Origin: Aphanothece hegewaldii CCALA 016
GTDB taxonomy: Bacteria; Cyanobacteriota; Cyanobacteriia; Cyanobacteriales; Microcystaceae
Assembly: GCF_003007785.1 (NCBI RefSeq)
Contig: NZ_PXOH01000007.1
Coordinates: 1 to 64,000, forward strand
Length of the DNA stretch: 64,000 bases
Direction of reading: 5' to 3'
Made by a program: the position numbers and the translations under genes. The notes beneath the pieces are model-generated. The model was not told the DNA's origin. It searched no databases and was given only the letters and a program-made list of their open reading frames with translations. Position 1 is the first letter of the stretch, and every line of letters begins with the position of its first letter. Shown here piece by piece: positions 17,846 to 27,230 of this stretch.

Positions 17846-18046
17846 ATGTTGATACCTATTCTAATATTTGACGTTGCTTTGGTGGCGTGGTCACTCCATT
17901 TAATGCAAGAGGCGATCACTCAGCAAGAATTTTCTTTAATGTTGGCGGGAACTTTGGTCGCTTTATCCGCAGCAGCGATGTTAGTTGTCTATTTTCTGAT
18001 GGGTCATTGTCTCACCTATTTGACTCAAATTCCTTATCATGGTTAA
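17846..18046 (+). CDS. Small conserved membrane protein (66 aa)
   Basis: Two hydrophobic helices (about residues 3-20 and 32-55) joined by a short acidic loop, with no recognised domain. It follows hisF by 61 bases on the same strand and precedes the tRNA gene. It resembles unannotated cyanobacterial two-span proteins; function unknown. Confidence 0.55.
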   Translation: MLIPILIFDVALVAWSLHLMQEAITQQEFSLMLAGTLVALSAAAMLVVYFLMGHCLTYLTQIPYHG

Positions 18047-18099
18047 TTAAGCTTGACAAAGTGTGATAAATTAATTTATAATAAGAAACGGGTTTAAAA

Positions 18100-18172
18100 G
18101 GGGATATAACTCAGTTGGTAGAGTATCACAATGGCATTGTGAGAGTCAGCGGTTCGAGTCCGCTTATCTCCA
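18100..18172 (+). tRNA. tRNA-Ala (anticodon GGC)
   Basis: A 73-base cloverleaf. The acceptor stem pairs GGGGATA with TATCTCC, the D arm is ACTC-AGTTGGTA-GAGT, and the anticodon stem is TCACA/TGTGA with loop ATGGCAT giving anticodon GGC after T33. The T arm is AGCGG-TTCGAGT-CCGCT, and A is the discriminator base; CCA is not encoded. The Tn7-like transposon is inserted 26 bases after its 3' end, so this gene is the likely attachment target. Confidence 0.95.
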
Positions 18173-18198
18173 TAAATTGAGAATAATAAGATTTAGAG

Positions 18199-18203
18199 GT
18201 TTA
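18199..18203. repeat. 5-bp target-site duplication GTTTA (left copy)
   Basis: GTTTA directly precedes the terminal TGTGACTT of the transposon; the same five bases follow its other end at 27386-27390. Five-base duplications are the rule for Tn7-family insertion. Confidence 0.88.
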
Positions 18204-18280
18204 TGTGACTTGAACGATAACTTTGCCGCAATGGCAGGCTTATGGTTCAGAATGGACGCTGCAAGATTATGGTTCAATAA
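18204..18280. repeat. Left transposon end with three TnsB-type sites
   Basis: Sites matching TTGAAYCATAANNNTGCCG lie at 18210-18228 (pointing inward), and at 18232-18250 and 18259-18277 (both pointing outward). The third overlaps the end of tniQ (stop at 18267). In Tn7 itself the sites share one orientation, so the reversed pair is unusual. Confidence 0.8.
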
Positions 18281-19661
18281 AGAGGGAACGTCTTGCGTTA
18301 CGAAAAGCTTCTCTCACTTTTTTATAGCGTAAAAATCCTGGTCGTGAAATTAATTTTGAGACTCGTGCTTCAGTCGGGTATTCTCCTTCTTGGTAGAGCT
18401 TGATAACTACTTGTTGAACTTCTTTGCAAGATTCCTCTAATTTTTGGCAAAATAAAGCTTTTTCATACTGAGCATATCTAACTGAGATTGCTTTACATAA
18501 ATCGGGAAAATGACGGAAGATCGTTCGTCTGTCGAAATTTAAAGCTGTTGCTACATCAACCAGAGATGGAGGTGGAATCTCATCATCGTTCAAAATATCC
18601 TCTAAAGACTGCTTAACTTGTTCGACTGGGAACAATCTGCTTTTAGCCTTGTGATTGTTACTCTTGACCAGCAGAGAAACTACGCCTTTGTCACTCTCTA
18701 TCTCATCAGCATTCAGAAAATCCCAAAGAGATATTTTCAAACAATAGCAAATTTTTAACAAAGCTTCTAAGGTTGGTTGATTCTTCCCCTGACACCACAA
18801 CCAAAAAGTATTTTTAGGGATTTGTAATTGACGCGCTAGGACTGCTAGATTTCCTTGGGTTATCTTTCGGGCATAGATGATTAAGTTTTTAGCAATTATC
18901 TCCTTAGATGGGAAGATAGCTAATTTTGAAGATAAAGCTAACAATTCCCCAGTATTTACAGTCTTCCAAATTTCCCAATCAATATTTTTTAAGATAGATG
19001 ATGACAAGTCATCATCAGTAGAACTTGTCTGTTCATTATTATGACTACCTAGCCAAGCCTCACATCTCGAACAGTGGCCGACCTGCGAACGTCCAGTTAG
19101 GAGAAAACTATTATGATGACAATACTGACATTCAGATACTAAAGGAATTTTATGGACAGGACAGATATTAATAACTGAAAGTGACCACAGTAAAGGCTCG
19201 TAAATGCTTTGCCCATCATCCAACCACTTTTTGTAACACAGAGGACACCAAGCACGCTTAGAGCGTAATAAATTTCTAGAAGTTAGGATGTCTGACCAGG
19301 GAAGTAAGGTTAAAAGGTGTAAATCATCCCGATAAGTTAAATGAGAAAGGATACGGACTAGATCTTGTGCCATCGCTCCTGTTCCGTTGAAAGCGCAACT
19401 TGCATGAGAAACTTGCCTGAGATGAGCTACACCATATTGTTTGTCGATAAAAGCTGAAAATTCTTTCTCGACTAAAACACCAGACCGTAAACTATGAGTG
19501 AAAGCTAAACGGGATATGTAACTGGTTAAACTCTCAACATAATGCGTACCGATGCCAACGGGTAAGAGTGGAAACAGACGACTACGAGTTGGAACAGAGG
19601 GTATATAAAGATCCCAAGACTCATATATAGTAAGCTCCTCTGTGTTTTCAACTGACATCAT
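18267..19661 (-). CDS. tniQ: TniQ/TnsD family target-selection protein
   Basis: About 464 residues from the ATG at 19661 (or the next ATG at 19658). The frame is open further upstream into tnsC, but family-like sequence begins here. The N-terminal TniQ domain has zinc ligands in WCPLCYKKW, ICPVHKIPL, CQYCHHN and CSRCEAWL. It is followed by an HTH-like region (LARQLQIPKNTFWLWCQGKN), a second one near DVATALNFDRRTIFRHFP, and a helical tail. The length and the extra DNA-binding modules fit a TnsD-type protein that recognises a fixed site, here plausibly the tRNA gene. Its start overlaps the end of tnsC. Confidence 0.85.
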   Translation of the reverse strand: MMSVENTEELTIYESWDLYIPSVPTRSRLFPLLPVGIGTHYVESLTSYISRLAFTHSLRSGVLVEKEFSAFIDKQYGVAHLRQVSHASCAFNGTGAMAQDLVRILSHLTYRDDLHLLTLLPWSDILTSRNLLRSKRAWCPLCYKKWLDDGQSIYEPLLWSLSVINICPVHKIPLVSECQYCHHNSFLLTGRSQVGHCSRCEAWLGSHNNEQTSSTDDDLSSSILKNIDWEIWKTVNTGELLALSSKLAIFPSKEIIAKNLIIYARKITQGNLAVLARQLQIPKNTFWLWCQGKNQPTLEALLKICYCLKISLWDFLNADEIESDKGVVSLLVKSNNHKAKSRLFPVEQVKQSLEDILNDDEIPPPSLVDVATALNFDRRTIFRHFPDLCKAISVRYAQYEKALFCQKLEESCKEVQQVVIKLYQEGEYPTEARVSKLISRPGFLRYKKVREAFRNARRSLFIEP

Positions 19662-20802
19662 GCTGCATCCCAATAGAATCTCTTTTCGGTTTACGCTTGC
19701 CAACTTCACGTTGACGGCGAGGCGGTTGTGGAGCTTCGACGGATTGGGGTTGAGGCACTGGTTCTCCACCCAACCCAAGAGCATTACGGAGATTCTTAAC
19801 ATCGGCTTCGGTTTCCATCAACTGACGTTCCCCCTCTTGGATCTCCTGTAGCATTCGCTGACACTGGGCAACTGACCAAGCCCGTCTTTCAAGATGTTTG
19901 AGGGTCACGGTATTCGACCCTTCATCAAGAGCGTCTTTAAGCGCACGAGTCAGCCATTCCTTAGCCATGCCCACGCACCCTAGAGATCGTTCGTACACGT
20001 ATTCCCAAATCAACAAGAAATCGGGGGTTTCTCTCAAGGGCATCTGACGCTGAAAAGTCAGCAAGACACTTTTAAACGCTTGAGCTTCGACCGCATTTTC
20101 CGCTTGATACCGAGGAAAGTGGATATCGACACTACGGCGGGAGAGTTGACCACTAAGGTTACGGAAGGTCAGCAGTTCGTAAGTTCCCAGCAGACAATGT
20201 AGGATGCCTGTCATGTTAGCCAGAGATTTCAAACAATCTAATTGGTCTTGTAACTTCTGACCACTGGAAGTTTTAGAGAGGTGTTGCGCCTCATCAAGGA
20301 TGAAACATTGAGGGCGACGATAGCGCAAGCTATTCTCCAAAGCCCGACGTAAAGCCGGAGCAACGACTTTAGACTCGATGACCAAATTGCCGAACAAGTC
20401 TCGGTAGATGCCTCTCGTTCCATAATCGACCTTGTACTCGATTAATGGTTCTTCTAAGGCAACCAAAGCGCGAGTGTAGTAATCTTTCCAATTGAAGTTT
20501 TTCGACTCAGGAGCAACCGCTTCCATGCCGATAACTGGTATACGTCCTCTATCTCTTTCAAGATCTGATAAGATCTGTTCGGTTAGTTTCTGCTCGACCC
20601 GTTTTCTGAGAGTGGTTTTCCCGATACCACTAGGGCCGTAGACAAAGATAAAAGAGGCACCCGCAGGCTCGGAAATCGTCCTCATCAAAGACTCGTATAC
20701 GGCTTTGAGATGAGGATGAGCAACGGTGAACGACTCGAAATAGGCGAGTCTTTCGGGTGCAGTAGAGGTTAAGAGTGAGGGCGGGAAAGCAGTGTCGGTC
20801 AT
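19648..20802 (-). CDS. tnsC: TnsC-type AAA+ transposition regulator
   Basis: A 384-residue AAA+ ATPase. Walker A is YGPSGIGKTT at residues 55-64 and Walker B is CFILDEAQHL. It links target choice by TniQ/TnsD to the transposase and gives target immunity. The C-terminal ~50 residues are Pro/Arg/Lys-rich, probably the contact region for TnsAB. The stop overlaps the tniQ start, and its ATG is 2 bases beyond the tnsAB stop, so the three genes form a tight operon. Confidence 0.88.
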   Translation of the reverse strand: MTDTAFPPSLLTSTAPERLAYFESFTVAHPHLKAVYESLMRTISEPAGASFIFVYGPSGIGKTTLRKRVEQKLTEQILSDLERDRGRIPVIGMEAVAPESKNFNWKDYYTRALVALEEPLIEYKVDYGTRGIYRDLFGNLVIESKVVAPALRRALENSLRYRRPQCFILDEAQHLSKTSSGQKLQDQLDCLKSLANMTGILHCLLGTYELLTFRNLSGQLSRRSVDIHFPRYQAENAVEAQAFKSVLLTFQRQMPLRETPDFLLIWEYVYERSLGCVGMAKEWLTRALKDALDEGSNTVTLKHLERRAWSVAQCQRMLQEIQEGERQLMETEADVKNLRNALGLGGEPVPQPQSVEAPQPPRRQREVGKRKPKRDSIGMQHDVS

Positions 20803-20804
20803 GG

Positions 20805-23504
20805 CTAAAATTCCTCGTAGATGACGAGTGGTTCCGTGAATAGTTCTTTGGTATCGGAGTCAGGAGCATCAAATACTTTAGCTTTTACATCGATAGCAGG
20901 GCTTTCTTGTAGATGAAGATAGTTAGGTGTTAGTCTGCCGCCATCAATAACCGAGAAGATGCTTCTAGCCTCCATATCATGAAGTCTCTGTTCTAGGACA
21001 ATCTCAGTCGCCTCTACTGAAGACAGGAACTCAGCCAACTTTTTAGCCGAAACCCGGTTATTCTTGTGGTGGTTGGAATAACGCTTGAGGAGTTCAGCTG
21101 TTGCTAGTTTGAGTTCTTTTTCCGAGCGACCACCGAATATAGCGTAATACTGGGAGATACATTGTACCCATTGACCTTTGACAAAAGCATAGGCAACTCC
21201 TGCATCGAAAGGGTCATAGCGGACGGGCAGGTCAGTATTTTCAACTTCTGGATCTCGAAATAGGTTAGACCAGTAGTAGATGTAGTTGATTTTGATGCCG
21301 TGACTCGGTTGTACTTTGGCTTTACCGCTTGTAGTAGTTGGTAAAGTTAAGATCTTAAAATTCTCATCATAGGGAATTAGACGATGGACTCGATTACCAG
21401 AAAGCTGCATCCCTAAACCGAATGCTTCCCTCGGACTCATGAATAGAGCAGGGTGTTCATCTGTATCGTATACCTCATAAGCCCAGGCAGTCAGATATTC
21501 GTAAACCGACCCTAATGTCCAAACAGCCTGATTTTTAGGGAGGACAGATTTAGTAACCTGTCTGACATTGCGGACAATTTGAGTATTACCTAGTAGATTA
21601 TGGACAAACTGAGTGTTACTGGTACCGAACAGACGTTCGATGACCGACCCAAAACGCCCTTTTGCACTCGGTCGATGTTTTTTAGTACATTCATAGGTGG
21701 CTAAAAGCGTCTCAAAATAGATACTGTGGAACTCCGTACCATTATCAACGACAATAGATTGAGGTAAACGCCCGTGACGCTGTACGCAAATTCTTAAGAC
21801 CATCAAGCAGGAACGGTAGGAAGGAGAATCAAACGTCAGATAAACCGCCAAGAGTCTTCTACTGAAAGCATCGACGAGAAAACTGACCCAGGGTCTACCT
21901 AATTTTCTTCCCGTTTGAGAACAAACCAGTTCTACATCGAGTTGCGTGTGGTCGATATGACAAATTTCCATCGGTCTATCGCCGTGTTTGGCTGTAGTTC
22001 TTTCCAATTCCCAGTAAAATGAGGATTTTTGATAAGCGGCTCGACGACCCTGACGTTTTAAGGTTTGTTCGTAGCTAGACCGTTTATGTACCTTTTGGGT
22101 AAAAGTTTTGTAACTCGGAACCATAAGACCTTTTGCCTCACAAGAATCTACCAGGGAGCAGTAAACCGACCACATTGTTTTCTGCTTCAGGGTTTCATAG
22201 TTGTCGTTGATGAATTGCTCCATTAAATCTAAAGAATTTTGAGGAAGTTTAGAAAGTCGATTTCCTTTAACATTTCGGTGGGTTAACAATCGTAGATAGC
22301 CGCAGCCATACTTCTGTTGAGCCGCTTTATATTTGGCTTTCCAATCCCGAATCGTCCTAGCAGGTGTCGTTTCATCGTTTCTTTTCTCACCTTTTAAATA
22401 CGGCTCAATAATTTGGTATCGTCGTAGAGCTTCTTCTTGATCTTCAGGTCTAGCTTGGTAGAATCGTTCCCAAGCATCTTTATCAGGATTGAACGATTGT
22501 TCGGCTTCGAGGCTTTTTACCTCGCCTTTGTGTATCAATTTTTCCAGTTCATAGCGTTTAAGTTGAATCAGCTTTTCATCCTCAAAGCGCAGGGTAACGT
22601 TCCTCTCGCCCAGATGGAGAATGTCCAAAACTTTCCCATCCCAGATAATTGTCGTTCCTACTTGTAAATCGATGAAAGAAACACCCAAATTTAAACGAGA
22701 TGAGGGAGCATTAATCATCAATTGATAAGCTTGAGCGGTTGTAGAGTTTGAGAAAACAGGACAGCAATTTGGTTCGGCTAGTAGAGTTTCATCAAGATTA
22801 ATGTAGATCTCGCTACTGACAATTAGAATGTAAATGTCATCAGCTTTAATCTCCTTTTGATGCAGGAGTTCCGATAGCAATATTCCAGGTTTTTGAGAAA
22901 CAAGCTTGATGAGATTATCCTTATCTTTCGGTTCAACTGATATAAAATCAGTTCTAAAATAGTCTTCTAAAAAGATTAGATTTCGTTGTAGCGTCCAGTT
23001 AATCTCATTGTTAGAACGTAGACGGTAATATAAGCCGAAAGGACGAGCGTAGTTTTCTCCTGGGGGACTCGACCATTTACCATCTTTCATGACATAACGG
23101 TTCGGACTTTTGAGGGCGAGTTTTTTGAGATCTTCAGATGTTTTGCATTCTTCCCATCCCGCACCATCAGATCTGATGACAAAGAAGTCGGGAGTGTGCA
23201 GGATGCCTAATTTTTGTCCATTTTTCCCTGTATAGTCTAGTTTGATGGAGGGTGGCTGGTCGAAATACTCAAGTACGTCGTCATCATGCTCAAGAGTAAA
23301 TAGGATTGGAAACTCTACAGTATGGCTCTCGAAGCTGATAGTGCATCGCATCTTGCGACTGGGATAGCGACCCGCAACATTTTCTCGTCCACCTCCTACC
23401 CGTCTGGATGGTTCTGACGAACGAATGTGTTCTATCAACCTTTGAGTCTGTTGGGACAAGTTGAGACGATAGCACCATCGATTGAATTCATCCGTCGTTA
23501 GCAT
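20805..23504 (-). CDS. tnsAB: TnsA-TnsB fusion transposase
   Basis: An 899-residue fusion. Residues 1-230 are TnsA-like: HTPDFFVIRSDGAGWEECKT gives Asp106 and Glu119-x-Lys121 of the nuclease site that cuts the 5' strands. Residues ~340-800 are a TnsB/Mu-type DDE transposase: Asp518 in ICHIDHTQLD, Asp587 in IVVDNGTEF and Glu623 in VIERLFGT. All catalytic residues are intact, so cut-and-paste movement is expected. Fusion of TnsA to TnsB is known in some cyanobacterial Tn7-like elements, including type I-B CRISPR-associated ones, but no Cas genes occur here. Confidence 0.9.
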   Translation of the reverse strand: MLTTDEFNRWCYRLNLSQQTQRLIEHIRSSEPSRRVGGGRENVAGRYPSRKMRCTISFESHTVEFPILFTLEHDDDVLEYFDQPPSIKLDYTGKNGQKLGILHTPDFFVIRSDGAGWEECKTSEDLKKLALKSPNRYVMKDGKWSSPPGENYARPFGLYYRLRSNNEINWTLQRNLIFLEDYFRTDFISVEPKDKDNLIKLVSQKPGILLSELLHQKEIKADDIYILIVSSEIYINLDETLLAEPNCCPVFSNSTTAQAYQLMINAPSSRLNLGVSFIDLQVGTTIIWDGKVLDILHLGERNVTLRFEDEKLIQLKRYELEKLIHKGEVKSLEAEQSFNPDKDAWERFYQARPEDQEEALRRYQIIEPYLKGEKRNDETTPARTIRDWKAKYKAAQQKYGCGYLRLLTHRNVKGNRLSKLPQNSLDLMEQFINDNYETLKQKTMWSVYCSLVDSCEAKGLMVPSYKTFTQKVHKRSSYEQTLKRQGRRAAYQKSSFYWELERTTAKHGDRPMEICHIDHTQLDVELVCSQTGRKLGRPWVSFLVDAFSRRLLAVYLTFDSPSYRSCLMVLRICVQRHGRLPQSIVVDNGTEFHSIYFETLLATYECTKKHRPSAKGRFGSVIERLFGTSNTQFVHNLLGNTQIVRNVRQVTKSVLPKNQAVWTLGSVYEYLTAWAYEVYDTDEHPALFMSPREAFGLGMQLSGNRVHRLIPYDENFKILTLPTTTSGKAKVQPSHGIKINYIYYWSNLFRDPEVENTDLPVRYDPFDAGVAYAFVKGQWVQCISQYYAIFGGRSEKELKLATAELLKRYSNHHKNNRVSAKKLAEFLSSVEATEIVLEQRLHDMEARSIFSVIDGGRLTPNYLHLQESPAIDVKAKVFDAPDSDTKELFTEPLVIYEEF

Positions 23505-23690
23505 AGCAGTTAATTAGTTCTTATGTATTATAATAACGCAAACAATAAATACTAGATGGGTTAGATGACATTGAGATGGTTTAATCTTTTCTCAATTATT
23601 AAACATGGTTCTGATAAGGTATAATTTCGACTTTACTAGCCGTCTTTAAGATTAGCCATATTTTTTAAAGGAAAATAAATCGGAAAAAGT
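23505..23690. promoter_or_regulatory. Divergent promoter region between tnsAB and cargo genes
   Basis: This gap separates the minus-strand transposition operon from plus-strand cargo. A TATAAT box at 23620-23625 could serve the cargo gene starting at 23691; no clear -35 box is seen. No direct-repeat array is present. Confidence 0.35.
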
Positions 23691-24794
23691 ATGAAAGAAA
23701 ACAATAGTATCAATGAAAGTAGCCAAGAAATTATTGAATATTATCTAAAAAATTGTTTAAAGATATTTGAGCTATTAATTTCTAAGAATTTTTGGAATTG
23801 TTGTAATACAGATGAGGAAGGGAAATACTTATTTGTAGTTGAAACAACTCAATTTACGGGTTTTAACTTGGGAGCGATTAATTTAGAATATTTTAGCCAA
23901 TTAGAAGGACTATTACAAACAGAAATTCTATTTATGTTTCCCAATCCTCCAGGTTATCAAAGCAATTTGCAATTCGATGAATTCTTGTGTCCTAAACTTT
24001 TATATGAATACCAACCTAGTCCTCAAGAAAGATATAATTGGACATTAGAATTTGCGAAAATTATAGATTGTTGGTTGGCAGCTAGTTTAAATTATAAGTT
24101 AAATGATTTTCAAAAAAGTGAGCGATTAGAAATATTTACAAATTTTATTAATCGGGAGAGAATTGCAGAAGCTTGTAAAAAGTTAAATTTTTCTCCTGAA
24201 GATGCGTATATTGAATGGAATGAATCTCAATCACAGAATTATAACTTAAATAAGCAAGTAGCTCTATTTGAGCGTTTTAAGTTCACAATGCAAAACATAA
24301 TAGATAACTATAATCAAAGGCTAACTAACTCGATTAAAGCTATATCATCTCAAAGATTATGGCAATTTTGTAATACTTATATAAGAGGGCAATATTTATT
24401 TTTTATAGCTTCAGAACAGCAAACTGATAATGAATGGATGCTTATTGATGTTCAAGAGAGTCAACAAATTCAGAAAGTTAAGGAAAAAATCCCAGGTTTG
24501 ATACAAGTACCTATACCACCAACATTTTGCAACATTGAAACTTCTAATTTAGTAGATGATTTTCCCCTATGGGGTTATCAACCAAGTGTAGAAGAACGAT
24601 ACAAATGGACTTTAGAGCTGTCTAAGCGAATTGATTCATGGTTAATTGCAATAGTATCATATGAGGCCACTTTACTTACCAAACCTGAGCAAGTGAAGAT
24701 TCTGGAAATTATTTATAGAAGAAGTAATATAATTGAATTTAGTACAAATTTACAATTTTCTCTACAAGAAACTCAACTGAAATGGAGTAAATAA
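23691..24794 (+). CDS. Unrecognised cargo protein made of two related halves
   Basis: A 367-residue soluble protein with no signal peptide, membrane segment or known motif. It contains an internal duplication. The first half has LYEYQPSPQERYNWTLEFAK near residue 110; the second has LWGYQPSVEERYKWTLELSK near residue 300. Each is followed by IDcWL/IDSWL and a helical tail. A second shared motif is NFWNCCNTDEEGKYLF against RLWQFCNTYIRGQYLF. It is the first cargo gene, 116 bases upstream of the methylase and on the same strand, so a role beside the restriction system is possible but unproven. Confidence 0.6.
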   Translation: MKENNSINESSQEIIEYYLKNCLKIFELLISKNFWNCCNTDEEGKYLFVVETTQFTGFNLGAINLEYFSQLEGLLQTEILFMFPNPPGYQSNLQFDEFLCPKLLYEYQPSPQERYNWTLEFAKIIDCWLAASLNYKLNDFQKSERLEIFTNFINRERIAEACKKLNFSPEDAYIEWNESQSQNYNLNKQVALFERFKFTMQNIIDNYNQRLTNSIKAISSQRLWQFCNTYIRGQYLFFIASEQQTDNEWMLIDVQESQQIQKVKEKIPGLIQVPIPPTFCNIETSNLVDDFPLWGYQPSVEERYKWTLELSKRIDSWLIAIVSYEATLLTKPEQVKILEIIYRRSNIIEFSTNLQFSLQETQLKWSK

Positions 24795-24866
24795 AAATTG
24801 AAAGTTATGTAAATATTTTTAAATTTTTAATATTTAAAAATAAAAGCTTTTTTTAACTTAGCTATT

Positions 24867-24876
24867 ATGCTATAAT
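24867..24876 (+). promoter_or_regulatory. Extended -10 promoter for the methylase-endonuclease pair
   Basis: TGCTATAAT gives a perfect -10 hexamer (24871-24876) with an upstream TGn, about 35 bases before the methylase ATG. It could let the restriction-modification genes be expressed independently of the preceding cargo gene. Confidence 0.45.
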
Positions 24877-24910
24877 AAAAATTTAGAAAAAGAACAATAT
24901 AGTACAAAGT

Positions 24911-25780
24911 ATGACCATCAATCAAATAGAAAAAATAGCAAATAAAAATAAATATAATCAGCTTGTAAAACCTTTTTTAAAGTGGGCGGGTGGAAAACGG
25001 CAATTACTAGCTGAATTAAGAAGAAATATGCCTAAAAGCTATGAAAATTACTATGAACCTTTTATTGGTGGTGGTGCTTTATTCTTTGACGTTCAACCTC
25101 AAAAAGCTGTTATTAACGATAGCAACTCTGAATTGATTAATTGCTATCAAGTAATTAAAGCATCTCCAGAGAAATTAATAGAAAGTTTGAATCAACATAA
25201 AAATGAGATAAATTATTATTATAAACTCAGAGATCTAGACCGAGAAAATACTTATTCAATGTTGTCATCAGTTGAAAGGGCCTCAAGAATTATCTATTTA
25301 AATAAAACTTGTTACAATGGCTTGTTTCGAGTCAATTCTCAAGGACAATTTAATGTACCATTTGGAAAATATAAAAATCCCGATATTGTAAATATAGCTG
25401 TTATTAAAGCTGTTCATAAATATCTTAATGAAAATTACATTAATATGTTAAATACAGATTTTGAAAAAGCTTTATCAACTGCTAAAAAAGGCGATTTTAT
25501 TTATTTAGATCCTCCATATGACCCAATTTCGGATACATCTTCATTCACAGGCTATGATGTTAATGGTTTTGACCGTGAAGAACAAGAAAGATTAAAATTA
25601 GTAGTGGATAAACTTCATGTTAAAGGATGTAAATTTTTGCTCAGTAATGCTTATACAGAGTTTATAATCGATTTGTATAAAAATTATAAACAAATTAAAA
25701 TTTCTGCTGTTAGAGCAATTAACTCTAACGCTGATAAAAGAGGTAAAGTCGATGAAATTTTAGTAAAAAATTATGATTAA
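24911..25780 (+). CDS. DNA adenine methylase, Dam/DpnM (D12) class
   Basis: A 289-residue N6-adenine methyltransferase. Residues 22-33 FLKWAGGKRQLL and 49-59 EPFIGGGALFF form the S-adenosylmethionine site, and the catalytic motif is DPPY at 200-203. Size and motif order fit Dam, DpnM and the EcoRV methylase, so GATC or a related site is likely, but the exact sequence is not deducible. The stop overlaps the endonuclease start by 8 bases, giving coupled protective methylation and cutting. Confidence 0.9.
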   Translation: MTINQIEKIANKNKYNQLVKPFLKWAGGKRQLLAELRRNMPKSYENYYEPFIGGGALFFDVQPQKAVINDSNSELINCYQVIKASPEKLIESLNQHKNEINYYYKLRDLDRENTYSMLSSVERASRIIYLNKTCYNGLFRVNSQGQFNVPFGKYKNPDIVNIAVIKAVHKYLNENYINMLNTDFEKALSTAKKGDFIYLDPPYDPISDTSSFTGYDVNGFDREEQERLKLVVDKLHVKGCKFLLSNAYTEFIIDLYKNYKQIKISAVRAINSNADKRGKVDEILVKNYD

Positions 25781-27098
25781 TTCTCAAGAAGGTGATGAAA
25801 ATCAAGATATTAATTCCCAAGAAACTGAGAAAAGTAAGAATGATATTGCTTGGGAAAGATTATTTGATGAATATAATATTTTAGATGAAATCAATAAAAA
25901 TGGGAAGTTTGAAATTACATCATCTCAGATCAATCAAATTAGAGAAAGTCGTTTGATGGCTAAGTTCGATCACTCAGCAAACTTACCTAAAATTTTTAAA
26001 GCTCATAACTTGTCTATATTACCTATTTCTAGAAATAAATACATTATTGGTTATTTTGATGCTTATTTTAAGGTATCTTATCAGGATATTCAAACAATAC
26101 CAGTATCATTTCCTCAATCGATAGAAAGTATTGATTATACTAATTTATATTCTGAAAGTATTGCTTTAAACTGTGCCTTTAATGCTGGTATCATCAATGC
26201 TTTATTTAATGAGATATGCTTTTATACCCTTTCAGGAAGAATGTCTACTGGAAGTTTTAGTTTTAATATTAAAAATAAGATAAGTGAAAGATTTTACGAG
26301 CTTTCTGTTAGTTCTTCTCAATGTGAAATTGATGCTGGTTTTGAAAATGATGACTTTCTTCTTATAATAGAATCCAAAATTTATCAAGTCGATGATTTTT
26401 TAATTAGACAGTTATATTATCCTTATCGACTTTGGAAAAGTAAAATGAAAAAAGAAGTCGTACCTATTTTAATGACATACTCTAGTTCTAAAAATTTATT
26501 CAGTTTTTTTATTTATCGATTTGAAGATGATTTTAATTTTAATTCTATCAAGCTAGTTGAGCAGAAGAACTTTCGGATTTATCCTGAAGAAATCTCCAGC
26601 CAGGATGTGTCAGAGATTTTTATTAATACTCAAATTAAAAAAGACCCTCCTAATATAGCTTTTCCGCAAGCTAATGATTTTAATAAAATTGTGGATTTAC
26701 TTTCTCTTTTAGTAGATGCAAGTTTAACTAAAGATGAAATTAGTGAAAATTATGAATTTGATATTAGACAAGCTGGTTATTACTCGGACTCAGCAAGATA
26801 TCTTGGTTTAGTTGAAAAAATCAATAACAGGAGAGAAGTAACTATTAAATTGACTGAAGAAGGTGAAGCTATATTATGTTATGGCTATCGACAAAAAATA
26901 CTGTGCTTGATATCTAAAATTCTAGAACACGAAGTTTTTTATAAAGTTTTTGAAATTACTTTAGATGAAGGTTGTCTTCCAGATAAAGATAGAATTTGTA
27001 GTCTTATGTCTCATTTAAATCTAAAACCTAAAGTGATCGTCAGACGTGCTGGAACTGTTAGTGCTTGGATTAAATGGATTTTATCGCAAACTGATTGA
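25773..27098 (+). CDS. Predicted PD-(D/E)XK type II restriction endonuclease
   Basis: A 441-residue protein whose centre reads CEIDAGFENDDFLLIIESK, supplying Asp187 and Glu200-x-Lys202 of a PD-(D/E)XK nuclease core. The last ~120 residues look like a winged-helix DNA-binding region (KLTEEGEAILCYGYRQKIL). It overlaps the adenine methylase gene by 8 bases, the usual arrangement of a type II pair. Family name not certain; the nuclease call rests on the motif and context. Confidence 0.72.
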   Translation: MINSQEGDENQDINSQETEKSKNDIAWERLFDEYNILDEINKNGKFEITSSQINQIRESRLMAKFDHSANLPKIFKAHNLSILPISRNKYIIGYFDAYFKVSYQDIQTIPVSFPQSIESIDYTNLYSESIALNCAFNAGIINALFNEICFYTLSGRMSTGSFSFNIKNKISERFYELSVSSSQCEIDAGFENDDFLLIIESKIYQVDDFLIRQLYYPYRLWKSKMKKEVVPILMTYSSSKNLFSFFIYRFEDDFNFNSIKLVEQKNFRIYPEEISSQDVSEIFINTQIKKDPPNIAFPQANDFNKIVDLLSLLVDASLTKDEISENYEFDIRQAGYYSDSARYLGLVEKINNRREVTIKLTEEGEAILCYGYRQKILCLISKILEHEVFYKVFEITLDEGCLPDKDRICSLMSHLNLKPKVIVRRAGTVSAWIKWILSQTD

Positions 27099-27230
27099 TA
27101 GATAAACTTAAACTAGGTGTGGTAGAAAAATTGCTTAACCAAGAAAAGTATTTAAAGGCTCACTTTGTCATTGATGTTAAAGAGAGCCAAATATTAAGTA
27201 TATTACTTCAGCAATTTTTATTTGTTCTCT

